A stretch of 64,000 bases of DNA from an uncultured Pelagibacteraceae bacterium (GCA_902618205.1 CACMZL010000003.1:62001-126000); one strand, 5' to 3'; counted from the stretch's first letter, positions 34,451 through 43,439 are shown. The notes: generated by a model not told the origin, from the sequence alone. Made by a program: numbers and translations.

Positions 34451-34591
34451 TAAGTTTATAACTAAAAGGAAGGGAATTAATAATTTATAAATTAATTCAA
34501 TCAACTCAGAAAATACAATGCTAATTAGTCTAATGAGCAATGCAAAATCTAGGATAATTTCTTGAAATTTTAAATCTAATGTTTTATTTAG

Positions 34592-34654
34592 ATTCTGGGG
34601 TGCTTTTTAGCTGAGAATAACCCATTGAACCTGTCCGGTAATTCAGAAAGGGAA
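34592..34654 (+). promoter_or_regulatory. TPP riboswitch (THI box)
   Basis: The conserved core is readable: GGGGTGC (34597-34603), CTGAGA (34611-34616), ACCC (34620-34623), GAACCTG (34627-34633), GGTAATTC (34637-34644) and AGGGA (34649-34653). These match the TPP-sensing THI element in order and spacing, with a very short P3 side. The AGGG also serves as Shine-Dalgarno sequence four to seven bases before the ATG of the symporter, so ligand binding would block ribosome access. Thiamin diphosphate should therefore shut off translation of the downstream transporter. Confidence 0.9.
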
Positions 34655-34656
34655 AA

Positions 34657-36087
34657 ATGAATAACCTAAATATAATTAATCAAGTAACAGCAATTTTTTT
34701 GATTATAATTATAAGTTTGTTGTTTGTTTTTGTAGGTATCTACTTTTCAAAAAAATTTAAAGGACTGAATAATTACTTAGTTGCAAATCGATCAATTGGA
34801 ACATTATCTCTCACTACAAGTTTAGTGGCTTCTGCTCTTGGCGCTTGGATTTTATTTGGACCCGCATCAGCAGCAACATGGGGAGGAATTGGTGCAGTGA
34901 TTGGCTATTCACTAGGAACTGCATTTCCGCTTTTTATTTTAATTTATCTTGGTAAAAAATTTAGAACTAGTTATCCGCAAGGCAAAAGTATTATTGAAAT
35001 AATAAGATTAAGATTTGGACCAAATCTCTATAAACTTATTTTAGTTTTTTCCATTTTTTATATGACAATCTTTTTAATTGCTGAAGTTACTGCTGTAGCT
35101 TTTTTAATTAATTACATATCTGGTACTGAATTGTGGATCACCTCTTTAATAGTAATATCATGTTCGTTATTTTATACATTATATGGAGGGTTAAGAGCAT
35201 CCTTAATCACAGATAATATTCAATTTTTTGTATTTGCGGCACTTTTAATAATTAGTTTAATTTTTATTACCTCAATTGAAACAAACGAATTTAATTTTGA
35301 AATTATTAAAAATAATAATCCGCATTTGTTAAGTTTTAGTTATCTTCCAAATTATACTGCCGGTTTAACTTTCTTTATAGCTGTTGCTGCAACTAATCTT
35401 TTTCATCAAGGTAATTGGCAGAGAGTTTATGCTGCAAAAAATTACGAGGTTTTAAAAAAAAGTTTAATATTTTCATTTTTAATAATATTACCAATAGTCT
35501 TTTTTATGGGATTTAGTGGTTTAGTTGCTGTCTCTCAAGATACTAATGTCATACCTGATCTTGCATTTTTCACAATTTTATTAAAAGAAAATTTAATAAT
35601 ATTTTCAGTCATTGTTATAATTTTAGCTATCTCTTTAACTATAAGCAGTATTGATACATTAATAAATGCTATTTCAAGTTTGGTAATAGTAGATGTAGAT
35701 AAAGTATTAAATTTAAAAAATAATCATTTAAATATCTCAAAACAATTTGTTATTTTTCTTTCGGTTATAGCTTTTTTTGTTGCATCAAAAGGATTTAGTA
35801 TCCTTTATTTATTCTTAATAGCAGATTTATTTTGTTGTGCGGCTGTTCTAAGTGTTTTTTATACTTTTTATTCTAAATCTTATGATGAAAAAAATGCATA
35901 TGTTTCTATATTAGTTGGATTAATCGCAGGATTATTATTTTTTCCAAGTCCAGATTTTTCTAAATCAATACTATTTGGCGTAATTTTGCCTATGGATTTA
36001 GCACCATCGTATATTTCTCAATCTCTTTTATTTTGTTCATTTATTGCGGCAACTTTATCACCAATAATTGCATGGAAACTGAAATAA
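34657..36087 (+). CDS. thiV: Sodium:solute symporter, thiamin-precursor (HMP) transporter
   Basis: A 476-residue SSS-family membrane protein with about 13 hydrophobic helices. Family patterns are seen near residues 35-80 (YLVANRSIGTLSLTTSLVAS and LGAWILFGPASA). The TPP riboswitch right before its start ties it to thiamin. A SAR11 symporter with this arrangement, ThiV, is proposed in the literature to import the pyrimidine precursor 4-amino-5-hydroxymethyl-2-methylpyrimidine, which these bacteria cannot make. I apply that name from the riboswitch and family; the substrate is not proven by sequence. Confidence 0.82.
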   Translation: MNNLNIINQVTAIFLIIIISLLFVFVGIYFSKKFKGLNNYLVANRSIGTLSLTTSLVASALGAWILFGPASAATWGGIGAVIGYSLGTAFPLFILIYLGKKFRTSYPQGKSIIEIIRLRFGPNLYKLILVFSIFYMTIFLIAEVTAVAFLINYISGTELWITSLIVISCSLFYTLYGGLRASLITDNIQFFVFAALLIISLIFITSIETNEFNFEIIKNNNPHLLSFSYLPNYTAGLTFFIAVAATNLFHQGNWQRVYAAKNYEVLKKSLIFSFLIILPIVFFMGFSGLVAVSQDTNVIPDLAFFTILLKENLIIFSVIVIILAISLTISSIDTLINAISSLVIVDVDKVLNLKNNHLNISKQFVIFLSVIAFFVASKGFSILYLFLIADLFCCAAVLSVFYTFYSKSYDEKNAYVSILVGLIAGLLFFPSPDFSKSILFGVILPMDLAPSYISQSLLFCSFIAATLSPIIAWKLK

Positions 36088-36128
36088 TTGATGTTTATTT
36101 AAAACTTAATTATTGTATAATTTAATGA

Positions 36129-37238
36129 ATGCTTAATTTTGTATTGCCATTTATTGTATTAATCGTTGTTGTTGTTTTTATTCATGAATATGGACACTAT
36201 TATTTTGCAAAAAGATATGGTGTTGGTGTAACAGATTTTTCGATAGGTTTTGGTCGAGAATTATTTGGATGGAATGATAAATCAGGGACAAGATGGAAAG
36301 TTTGTTGGATACCACTAGGCGGTTATGTAAAATTTTTTGGAGATAGGAATGTATTTTCACAAGCAGATCAAGAGGAGCTACTAAAAAAATATAGCAAAGA
36401 AGACCAACATAAATTATTTGTAACAAAACCTCTTTACCAAAGAGCATTAATTGTTGCTGGAGGACCATTGGCTAATTTTATATTAGCTTTAGTCATTTTT
36501 ACTTTCATATACATGTTTGCAGGTAAAGATTTTACACCAGCAGTAATTGATGAAGTATTAAAAGATAGTCCAGCAGAAGTTGCTGGTATGCAAAAAAATG
36601 ATGTTATTATTGAAATAGATAATACAAAAGTAGAAAGTATTCTTGATGTTTCTAAATTAATAGCAATGTCAACATCAGAATTTATCGATTTTAAAGTTTC
36701 AAGATATGACCAGGAGATAATTTTAAAAGTTAAGCCAAATTTTGTTGATAGCGTTGATGAATTAGGAAACAAATTAAAGAAAAGGATGGTAGGTATTAAA
36801 CTTAGTCCTTATAACAATCAAATAACACACAAAAAACTTGGACCTGCTCAAGCTTTACTTCAATCATTTAATGAAGTTTATTTTGTAACAACTTCTTCAC
36901 TTAAATATCTTGGGTCAATGTTTACAGGAGCAGGGGACAGTTCTCAGTTGGGTGGTCCAATTAGAATAGCAAAAATTTCTGGTCAAGTAGCAGAATTCGG
37001 AATTATACCTTTTGTCAGTATGATGGCATATATTTCTATAAGTTTAGGATTAATTAACTTATTTCCCATACCTTTATTAGATGGAGGACATCTGATGTTT
37101 TATGCATTTGAAAAAGTATTAGGTCGTCCTTTAAGTCAAAAAACACAGGAAGGTTTTTTTCGAATCGGAATGTTTTTGTTGCTATCTTTGATGTTTTTCG
37201 CCACATTTAACGACCTTAAAGATTTAGGCTTATTTTAA
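36129..37238 (+). CDS. rseP: RIP zinc metalloprotease (RseP/site-2 protease)
   Basis: A 369-residue intramembrane protease. The zinc motif HEYGH is at residues 19-23 in the first helix, a PDZ domain follows (about 125-205, DSPAEVAGMQKNDVIIEID) and the second catalytic motif LFPIPLLDGGH sits near the C-terminus. It cleaves membrane-bound anti-sigma factors or signal-peptide remnants inside the inner membrane. The start ATG has only a weak ribosome site. One PDZ domain instead of two is normal outside the enterobacteria. Confidence 0.92.
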   Translation: MLNFVLPFIVLIVVVVFIHEYGHYYFAKRYGVGVTDFSIGFGRELFGWNDKSGTRWKVCWIPLGGYVKFFGDRNVFSQADQEELLKKYSKEDQHKLFVTKPLYQRALIVAGGPLANFILALVIFTFIYMFAGKDFTPAVIDEVLKDSPAEVAGMQKNDVIIEIDNTKVESILDVSKLIAMSTSEFIDFKVSRYDQEIILKVKPNFVDSVDELGNKLKKRMVGIKLSPYNNQITHKKLGPAQALLQSFNEVYFVTTSSLKYLGSMFTGAGDSSQLGGPIRIAKISGQVAEFGIIPFVSMMAYISISLGLINLFPIPLLDGGHLMFYAFEKVLGRPLSQKTQEGFFRIGMFLLLSLMFFATFNDLKDLGLF

Positions 37239-37239
37239 G

Positions 37240-37262
37240 GCTTTTTTAATAACTAAAAAAGC
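37240..37262 (+). terminator. Weak AT-rich terminator after rseP
   Basis: GCTTTTTTA (37240-37248) and TAAAAAAGC (37254-37262) form a 9-bp stem around a five-base loop, two bases after the rseP stop. The stem is nearly all A-T and no T tail follows, so the call is tentative. Confidence 0.35.
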
Positions 37263-37390
37263 GTTGTAATTACTTACTTTTTTAACCACTATATATTGTA
37301 CTACAAAAATAAATATATACTAAAAAAAAGCTTGAATTATCAATGATTTTGTTAAGTATAGTTGCATAAACCTTTAAAACCGGAGCTAAA

Positions 37391-37666
37391 ATGAACAAAA
37401 AACAATTAGTAGCAAAGCTAGCTGGTTCGTTAAATCAAAGTAAAGCTGATGCAGAGCGTACTTTTGATACTATTACGAATACTATACTAGATGCGTTGAA
37501 AAACGACGATTCTGTAAAGATTGCAGGTTTTGGTACGTATAAAGTGGCTAAAAGAAAAGCCCGAATTGGACGTAATCCTAGAACTGGAGAGCAAATCCAA
37601 ATCGCCGCTTCTCAAAAGGTAAAGTTTTTACCTGCTAAAGCACTTAAAGAAGTATTTAACAAGTAA
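37391..37666 (+). CDS. hup: HU-type DNA-binding protein
   Basis: A 91-residue HU/IHF-family protein: the opening MNKKQLVAKLA, the central VKIAGFGTYKVAKRKARIGRNPRTGE with its DNA-wrapping arm, and the end ALKEVFNK are textbook HU. It packs and bends DNA as a dimer. It is a single gene with its own upstream gap (about 150 bases) and a long terminator hairpin behind it, and is probably highly expressed. Confidence 0.95.
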   Translation: MNKKQLVAKLAGSLNQSKADAERTFDTITNTILDALKNDDSVKIAGFGTYKVAKRKARIGRNPRTGEQIQIAASQKVKFLPAKALKEVFNK

Positions 37667-37675
37667 AACTCATTT

Positions 37676-37719
37676 AACAGCCTCTATTAGGAATGGTAAA
37701 ATTCTTAATATAGGCTGTT
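37676..37719 (+). terminator. Long terminator hairpin after hup
   Basis: AACAGCC (37676-37682) pairs with GGCTGTT (37713-37719), and the stem continues inward with one mismatch through about 18 pairs to a six-base loop. A short TTTCT follows. This is the clear 3' end of the hup transcript. Confidence 0.75.
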
Positions 37720-37814
37720 TCTACATGCAAAAACTGCATATCTATTTTTAACAACAATCATTAGTTTTTATTTATTTTAAATTATATGAACCTCTTTTTA
37801 ACATTGGAGGTTAA

Positions 37815-39116
37815 ATGACAAAACATTTAAAAAAACTTGTTAGTCCTTTTGTAAGTTTAATTTTCTTACTAAGTATGACAAGTACGGGTTTCGCTGAAAC
37901 TACAGTCTCCGCAGAAGTTCAAGCAATTTTTAACTCATTTTTATTTTTAGTTTGTGGTTTTCTAGTCATGTTTATGGCTTGTGGATTTGCAATGCTAGAA
38001 TCAGGAATGGTTACTTCTAAGAGTGTATCTGTAATTTGTGCGAAAAACATCGGTTTATATTCAATAGCTGGAATTATGTTCTGGATGGTCGGATATAACC
38101 TAGCTTACGGAATTCCAGAAGGTGGATATATAGGAACGTTCACACCATGGTCTGACGCGAGTGCTGTTGATACTGGATATGCGGATGGATCAGATTGGTA
38201 TTTCCAAATGGTATTTTGTGCTACAACAGTCTCAATCGTATCAGGAACATTGGCAGAAAGAATTAAATTATGGCCATTCTTCTTATTCGCAGCAATTTTA
38301 TCAGGAATAATTTATCCAATTGTCATGGGATGGCAGTGGGGTGGTGGCTGGTTAGCTACTTTAGGGTTTTCTGACTTTGCTGGTTCGACACTTGTACACT
38401 CTACTGGTGGAGCAGCTGCATTAGCAGGTGCAATACTATTGGGCGCAAGAACAGGAAGATTCGATAAATCAGGTGCAGCAAAACCAATGAAACCATTTGC
38501 AGCTTCATCTATACCTTTAGTTACAGTTGGAGTATTCATTTTATGGTTAGGTTGGTTTGGTTTCAACGGTGGTTCACAGCTTGCAATGGGAACTTTCGAT
38601 GATGCAGTTGCTGTATCAAATATCTTTATTAATACTAACTTAGCAGCGTGTGGCGGTGTTTTAGCTGCAGCAGTTATGACTAGATTACTAGCTGGCAAAA
38701 CTGATGTAGTACAAATGCTTAATGGTGCAATTGGTGGACTAGTAGCAATTACTGCTGAACCATTAGCTCCAGCACCTATTGCAGCAATATTCATTGGTGC
38801 TATTGGAGGAATTATAGTTGTGTTTGGAACTAAACTTCTTTTCAATTTCAAAATTGATGATGTAGTTGGTGCAGTACCTGCTCACTTGTTTGCTGGAATT
38901 TGGGGAACACTTGCAGTTCCATTAACAAATTCTGATGCAAACTTTAGTGCACAGTTAATCGGTGTATTATCAATTAATGCATTTGTATTTGTGGTTGCCT
39001 ATATTGTTTGGGCAATTATGAAAAATACAATGGGTATAAGATTGAGTAAAGAAGCCGAGCTAAAAGGTACTGATGTTACCGAAACTGGTGTTATCGCTTA
39101 CGCAATAAGAGACTAA
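37815..39116 (+). CDS. amtB: Ammonium transporter AmtB
   Basis: A 433-residue ammonium channel with a cleavable signal peptide (about 1-28, ending GFAETTV) and about eleven hydrophobic helices. The twin pore histidines are in TLVHSTGGAAALAG and PAHLFAGIWGTL. It has a strong Shine-Dalgarno sequence (TGGAGGT) and a strong terminator behind it. No GlnK gene is next to it in this window. It would supply ammonium and recapture what leaks after amine or taurine breakdown. Confidence 0.95.
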   Translation: MTKHLKKLVSPFVSLIFLLSMTSTGFAETTVSAEVQAIFNSFLFLVCGFLVMFMACGFAMLESGMVTSKSVSVICAKNIGLYSIAGIMFWMVGYNLAYGIPEGGYIGTFTPWSDASAVDTGYADGSDWYFQMVFCATTVSIVSGTLAERIKLWPFFLFAAILSGIIYPIVMGWQWGGGWLATLGFSDFAGSTLVHSTGGAAALAGAILLGARTGRFDKSGAAKPMKPFAASSIPLVTVGVFILWLGWFGFNGGSQLAMGTFDDAVAVSNIFINTNLAACGGVLAAAVMTRLLAGKTDVVQMLNGAIGGLVAITAEPLAPAPIAAIFIGAIGGIIVVFGTKLLFNFKIDDVVGAVPAHLFAGIWGTLAVPLTNSDANFSAQLIGVLSINAFVFVVAYIVWAIMKNTMGIRLSKEAELKGTDVTETGVIAYAIRD

Positions 39117-39139
39117 ATTTAACTCCCTTAAGTTAAGAT

Positions 39140-39167
39140 AAAAAGGCCCCGTAAATGGGGCCTTTTT
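39140..39167. terminator. Bidirectional rho-independent terminator
   Basis: AAAAAGGCCCC and GGGGCCTTTTT are perfect arms around a six-base loop, with A and T runs on either side, so it ends both amtB (plus) and bcp (minus). It is the strongest terminator in the window. Confidence 0.92.
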
Positions 39168-39170
39168 ATA

Positions 39171-39620
39171 TTAAACTGTTTTTAAAAATTCTAACACTTC
39201 TTTTGCGTGGTCTTTAACTTTTACTGAACGCCATTCTTTAATAATTTTGTCATCTTTTAATAAAAATGTGCTTCTTATTAATCCCATAAATTCTCTACCC
39301 ATGAATTTTTTTTTACCCCAAACTTTGTATGCTTTAATCGCTTCTTTTTTTACGTCTGCTACCAAATCAAACTTAATTTTAAATTTATCTCTAAATTTTT
39401 CATGACTTTCCATACTATCTTTAGAAATACCAATAACTTCACAGTCTAATTTTTTAAATTGTGAAAGTAGAGAATTGAAGTCTTTTGTCTCAACTGTGCA
39501 CCCTGGTGTATTATCTTTTGGATAGAAATATAAAACTTTATATTTACTTTTGATTTTCTTTAGCTCTAAAAGTTTTGAATTGGTTGATGGGATTTTGAAA
39601 TTAGGAGCTTTATTTGGCAT
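39171..39620 (-). CDS. bcp: Thiol peroxidase, Bcp/PrxQ type
   Basis: A 149-residue peroxiredoxin. The peroxidatic cysteine is C41 in DNTPGCTVETKDF. The residue five positions on, where many Bcp proteins have their resolving cysteine, is not cysteine; C60 is the only other one nearby. It removes hydroperoxides in the cytoplasm. It is convergent with amtB, sharing a terminator. The gene starts 43 bases from the divergent rhodanese gene. Confidence 0.9.
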   Translation of the reverse strand: MPNKAPNFKIPSTNSKLLELKKIKSKYKVLYFYPKDNTPGCTVETKDFNSLLSQFKKLDCEVIGISKDSMESHEKFRDKFKIKFDLVADVKKEAIKAYKVWGKKKFMGREFMGLIRSTFLLKDDKIIKEWRSVKVKDHAKEVLEFLKTV

Positions 39621-39663
39621 ATTTTTTCGTAGATTAAAATTTATAATGATGTATTAAACATTT

Positions 39664-40050
39664 ATGAGCATTAAATCAGCACAAACATTGGTCGCAGAAG
39701 CTTTGACAGAAATCAAGACACTTTCCCCAGCGGAAGCATTAGAGATGGTAAACAGTGATAAATGCAATTTAATTGATATAAGAGATATTCGAGAACTTGA
39801 GAAAATGGGAAGAATAGAAAATTCTCATCACATTCCTAGAGGAATGTTGGAGTTTTGGATGGATCCAGATAGTCCTTACTTTAAAGAAGGCAAGATAGAT
39901 ATGAACAAAGAAATGGTTTTATTTTGTGCAGGTGGATTAAGATCTGCACTAGCAACAAAATCATTGAAAGACATGGGGTTTGAAAAAATTTCACATATAG
40001 ACGGAGGCTTTTCTCAAATGAAGAGCAGTGGCTTTAAAGTAGAGAAATAA
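39664..40050 (+). CDS. Rhodanese-like sulfurtransferase
   Basis: A 128-residue single-domain rhodanese. The active-site cysteine is C88 in LFCAGGLRSA, and the CH2A-type motif NLIDIRDIRELEKMGRI is present. It would handle persulfide sulfur or thiosulfate. It is divergent from bcp. The partner is unknown; it may belong with the persulfide and thiolation enzymes elsewhere in the window. Confidence 0.88.
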   Translation: MSIKSAQTLVAEALTEIKTLSPAEALEMVNSDKCNLIDIRDIRELEKMGRIENSHHIPRGMLEFWMDPDSPYFKEGKIDMNKEMVLFCAGGLRSALATKSLKDMGFEKISHIDGGFSQMKSSGFKVEK

Positions 40051-40053
40051 AAA

Positions 40054-40527
40054 TTAATCAAATAAACTTATTCTCTTTGCGAAAAAAATTCTTATCACCC
40101 AGTATATAAATAATCCTAAAGGACCAATAAAATATGTGATTATTAAAGGAAAAAAGACTAGAATTTTTGACATATAAAACCTCTGGCTATCTCTAACAAT
40201 CCAAGATCCACAAAACAAATTTATAGCTAAGAAGTGAGTCCAAAATAAAATTAAAAACTCATTATTCTCAAAAAGCTCAGCAAGATCATAAAAACTTAAA
40301 TATAAAATAAAGTTTTTATCAAAATCATATCCGGCAAAAAAGAATATATATAATAAATAAACATAAACACTTGCCAAAATAAATGTTGGAATTATTGATG
40401 TAACAAATAAACCACAAACTTTAGTTTGTGGAAAAATAATAAGCATTAACCAAAAAGGTATTACACCTATATTTAACCACATATAGATCATTTCTACTGT
40501 AAAAAATGCAGATATTTGTTCAATCAT
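40054..40527 (-). CDS. ABA4-like (DUF4281) membrane protein
   Basis: A 157-residue protein with four to five hydrophobic helices. The segments FWTHFLAINLFCGSWIVRDS and GPLGLFIYWVIRIFFAKR resemble the DUF4281 / ABA4-like family, which in plants acts in neoxanthin formation and has related bacterial members. Its role here is unknown; a link to carotenoid or retinal chemistry is only a family-based guess. Its start lies just upstream of the divergent recX gene. Confidence 0.6.
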   Translation of the reverse strand: MIEQISAFFTVEMIYMWLNIGVIPFWLMLIIFPQTKVCGLFVTSIIPTFILASVYVYLLYIFFFAGYDFDKNFILYLSFYDLAELFENNEFLILFWTHFLAINLFCGSWIVRDSQRFYMSKILVFFPLIITYFIGPLGLFIYWVIRIFFAKRISLFD

Positions 40528-40554
40528 CAGGGTTATATTATATTAAATGCAATA

Positions 40555-41118
40555 ATGATTCCTATAAAAAATAAAAAAAAAAATTTAGAAGCGACAATTG
40601 ATGAAATGCGCAACTTTGCACTTAATTATGTAGAAAAATTTGCACCTTCAAAACAACAGCTAAAAACATATCTTTTAAAGAAATATTTAAGATCTAAAGT
40701 TGATAACGTTAAAAGAAGCAATATTTCGGATTTAATCGAGATTGTAGCTGAGGATTTAGAAAAATCTAAATTTATAAATGATAAATTTTATTCAGAAACA
40801 AAAGCAAAAAGTTTAATCCAAAGAGGTTCATCAATAAATAAGATTAGAAATTATTTAATAAGCAAAGGAGTTGGAGAAAAATACATAAAAAATACAATTG
40901 AACAAATTAATGAAAATAATGAAGACCAAGATTTTTTTTCAGCTATAAAAGTTTGTAAAAAAAAAAGAATTGGTCCTTCAAGAACTGAAGATAATAGACC
41001 TTTATTCTATAAAAAAGATATTGGTATATTAGCAAGATCCGGATTTGATTTTGAAGTTTCCAGAAGAGTAATGGAGCTAGATAAAGAAGAATATTTAAAA
41101 ATTATAAATCTTCTTTAG
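40555..41118 (+). CDS. recX: RecX-family regulator of RecA
   Basis: A protein of about 187 residues made of repeated three-helix units, with RecX-like segments such as LIQRGSSINKIRNYLISKGVGEKYIKNTIEQ and RSGFDFEVSRRVM, though lysine-rich. RecX binds and restrains RecA filaments. I start at the ATG at 40555; a TTG at 40516 would overlap the divergent gene. No recA is next to it. The 3' end overlaps a small convergent membrane gene by 17 bases. Confidence 0.75.
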   Translation: MIPIKNKKKNLEATIDEMRNFALNYVEKFAPSKQQLKTYLLKKYLRSKVDNVKRSNISDLIEIVAEDLEKSKFINDKFYSETKAKSLIQRGSSINKIRNYLISKGVGEKYIKNTIEQINENNEDQDFFSAIKVCKKKRIGPSRTEDNRPLFYKKDIGILARSGFDFEVSRRVMELDKEEYLKIINLL

Positions 41119-41251
41119 ATTTTTTATTCTTTTCTTCTAAATAATATTGAATTTTGCTTTTGATATAGTTTTTTACCATCACAAATACTATTAATCCAAA
41201 AATTGATACAGAAACTATTATAATTAATATTATTCTTAATTGTTCACTCAT
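41102..41251 (-). CDS. Small single-helix membrane protein, unknown
   Basis: A 49-residue ORF whose ATG overlaps the stop of the upstream phosphatase gene by one base (TAATG), a sign of real translational coupling. It has one N-terminal hydrophobic helix (about 6-26, IILIIIVSVSIFGLIVFVMV) and a charged, lysine-rich cytoplasmic tail. No family is recognised. Confidence 0.55.
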   Translation of the reverse strand: MSEQLRIILIIIVSVSIFGLIVFVMVKNYIKSKIQYYLEEKNKKSKEDL

Positions 41252-42021
41252 TATATATTTTTATTTCTTTTCAAAATTATACTAGGATTTTTAAAATTTT
41301 CTTTTCCATAAAGTATTTCATTTCCCTCAAAATCTGTAACTATACCCCCTGCATTTTCAAGAATAGCATGCCCAGCTGCTATATCCCATTCACATGCTCT
41401 AGGCTCTGCAACATAGCCGTCGTATTCATTTGAAGCTATTACACAAAATTTTAAAGAACTTTTCATCCTTTTAAATTCGCTAACATTCATTGTTTGATAA
41501 ATTTTATTAATTTCAGGTTTTAGTTTATTTGAATATGATACAAATTTAAGTTTATTATTTAAAATTTTTGAACAGTCTAATTTTACATGTTGACTATTAA
41601 TTATTTCAAATGAACAACCTTTCTCATAAGAATAAAATAATCTATTTTTAGCGGGTGCATATATTATACCTGCTACTGCTCGATTATTAATTATTAAACC
41701 AGCATTTAGAGTAAATTCGTCAAGATAATTAATATAATCATAAGTGCCATCAATTGGATCTATTAGCCAAAAATTTTTTAAATCTTTCTTGGATTTATTA
41801 TGACTAGTTTCTTCTGATACAATAGGTATTTGAGGAGTTAAATCATTTATTTTTTCAGTTAAAATTCTATTTACTTCGAGATCACCATTACTAACAGGCG
41901 TATTATCTTCCTTAATTTTTTTTGTTAATCCTTTTTCCCTTAATTCTAATGAAACTTTCCCTGCATACAAAAAAGTATCAATCAACTTTTCAATAATTCC
42001 TTTTATTTCGATTTCATTCAT
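41251..42021 (-). CDS. Inositol monophosphatase family, CysQ-like
   Basis: A 256-residue magnesium-dependent phosphatase. Metal ligands are visible: E70-E71 in VSEET, D88 and D91 in WLIDPIDGTYDY, and the later WDIAAGHAI aspartate. The bracketing motifs recall CysQ, which clears 3'-phosphoadenosine 5'-phosphate (PAP), a by-product of sulfur metabolism, though other members act on inositol or sugar phosphates. It lies between the DUF3553 gene and the 49-residue gene on the same strand. Its overlap with both suggests one operon. Confidence 0.75.
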   Translation of the reverse strand: MNEIEIKGIIEKLIDTFLYAGKVSLELREKGLTKKIKEDNTPVSNGDLEVNRILTEKINDLTPQIPIVSEETSHNKSKKDLKNFWLIDPIDGTYDYINYLDEFTLNAGLIINNRAVAGIIYAPAKNRLFYSYEKGCSFEIINSQHVKLDCSKILNNKLKFVSYSNKLKPEINKIYQTMNVSEFKRMKSSLKFCVIASNEYDGYVAEPRACEWDIAAGHAILENAGGIVTDFEGNEILYGKENFKNPSIILKRNKNI

Positions 42022-42189
42022 TTATTCTAACTTTTCTAATTCGATATTTTTAGCATTGATAACTTTTTTTCCCACATTTTCAAAATTTACAGTTACTTTT
42101 TCCTTAATAATTGACTGTACTTGTCCTATACCCCAATCTTTATTATTAGGATTTATAACTTTATCACCTGGTTCAAAATCTAAAATCAT
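42022..42189 (-). CDS. DUF3553 small protein
   Basis: A 55-residue ORF starting [20 protein letters not shown] and continuing [23 protein letters not shown]. This is the pattern of the alphaproteobacterial DUF3553 family, a small SH3/CarD-like beta-barrel. It ends exactly before the CysQ-like gene start. Its function is unknown; related folds bind nucleic acid or RNA polymerase. Confidence 0.75.
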   Translation of the reverse strand: MILDFEPGDKVINPNNKDWGIGQVQSIIKEKVTVNFENVGKKVINAKNIELEKLE

Positions 42190-42230
42190 TTGATTTTACT
42201 TATAATAGAAATGAGTATAAATACCACCAC

Positions 42231-43349
42231 ATGAATTTAGAGTTAAACTCAATTGGATTAGATAAGAAACCGTCTGATACAAAAGTAATTGTAGCTATGT
42301 CTGGTGGTGTAGACTCATCTACAGTTGCAGGTTTGATGAAAATGCAAGGATATAATGTTACCGGCATAACATTAAAACTATACAACGATAGTAAAGAAGT
42401 TGTTAAATCAAAAGTATGTTGTTCAGGCCAAGACGTTATAGATGCAAAAAGAGTTGCTCATAAATTAGATATTGATCATAAAATTCTTTATTACCAAGAT
42501 AAATTTAAGCAAGGTGTTATTGATAATTTTGTAGAAAGTTACTTAAAAGGTGAAACTCCAATACCATGCGTACAGTGTAATCAAACAGTCAAATTTAAAG
42601 ATTTGTATGAAGTTGCTAAAGATTTAAATGCTGATGCCTTGATTACAGGTCATTATGTAAAAAATATAACAATAAATGAAAAAAATAATATGTATAGAGC
42701 AGTAGATGAAAATAGAGATCAAAGTTATTTTCTATTTAATACTACAAGAGAGCAATTAAATTATTTACGATTTCCATTAGGTGGAATGTTAAAAAATGAA
42801 ACTAGAGAAATTGCTAAAAAATTAAATTTAAATGTTGCAGATAAGCCAGATAGTCAAGATATATGCTTTGTTCCTAACGGAGACTATTCATCAGTAATAA
42901 AAAAGTTTAAGCCAGATTCTTTAAAAAAAGGTAATATTAAAAATCTAAATGGTGAAGTAATAGGCGTTCATGATGGAATTATAAATTTTACTATTGGTCA
43001 AAGAAAAGGAATTAAGGTAGCAGACAAAGAGGCATTATATGTAATTAAAATTGATGCAGAAAATAATGAGATAATTGTTGGAGGAAGAGAACATCTAGGA
43101 AAAAAGAAAATTAATTTAAAAAATATTAATCTATTATCCGATAAAAACGAATTAAATGAAAATATATTAGTCAAAGTTAGGTCTACAGGAAAGTTATTAA
43201 GCGCCAATGTAAATTTTATAAACGAGAATGATGCTGAGGTAAATTTAGATAATTCTGAAGATGGTATTTCACCTGGACAAGCATGTGTCTTTTATAAAAA
43301 AGACCAATATGGTCACAAAGTTCTTGGTGGTGGTTGGATTAAAGAATAA
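42231..43349 (+). CDS. mnmA: tRNA-specific 2-thiouridylase MnmA
   Basis: A 372-residue enzyme that puts sulfur on U34 of Lys, Glu and Gln tRNAs. The PP-loop [11 protein letters not shown] lies near residues 25-35. The catalytic cysteines are in [10 protein letters not shown] and DSQDICFVP. The GHYVKN motif and a C-terminal beta-barrel ending GQACVFYK...LGGGWI are typical. It is divergent from the DUF3553 gene. Full family length; no oddities. Confidence 0.95.
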   Translation: MNLELNSIGLDKKPSDTKVIVAMSGGVDSSTVAGLMKMQGYNVTGITLKLYNDSKEVVKSKVCCSGQDVIDAKRVAHKLDIDHKILYYQDKFKQGVIDNFVESYLKGETPIPCVQCNQTVKFKDLYEVAKDLNADALITGHYVKNITINEKNNMYRAVDENRDQSYFLFNTTREQLNYLRFPLGGMLKNETREIAKKLNLNVADKPDSQDICFVPNGDYSSVIKKFKPDSLKKGNIKNLNGEVIGVHDGIINFTIGQRKGIKVADKEALYVIKIDAENNEIIVGGREHLGKKKINLKNINLLSDKNELNENILVKVRSTGKLLSANVNFINENDAEVNLDNSEDGISPGQACVFYKKDQYGHKVLGGGWIKE

Positions 43350-43355
43350 TTAATT

Positions 43356-43439
43356 TTACTTTTTCTTATTCTTTTTTCTTGCTCTTCTTTTTTTAGAGCC
43401 CATTTTTCTTCGGCCTCTATGCTTTTTAGGGTATCCCAT
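43356..43439 (-). CDS. 27-residue extremely basic peptide, ribosome-like
   Basis: A tiny ORF with a textbook Shine-Dalgarno sequence (AAGGAG) six bases before its ATG. Of its 27 residues 16 are lysine or arginine (PKKHRGRRKMGSKKRRARKK in the middle). The composition and size recall very small ribosomal proteins such as the AURKAIP1/COX24-domain or bTHX types, but I cannot match it firmly. It lies between the convergent mnmA stop and the cystathionine lyase gene. Confidence 0.6.
   Translation of the reverse strand: MGYPKKHRGRRKMGSKKRRARKKNKKK

Noticed and set aside
37332..37362. TTGAAT and TATAGT as a possible hup promoter
   Set aside because: The spacing is 19 bases and both boxes are imperfect. 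In this composition such matches are common.
38312..38851. Long 179-codon open frame antisense to amtB
   Set aside because: It lies wholly inside the unambiguous amtB gene, has a proline/alanine-rich translation typical of an opposite-strand shadow, and no ribosome site.
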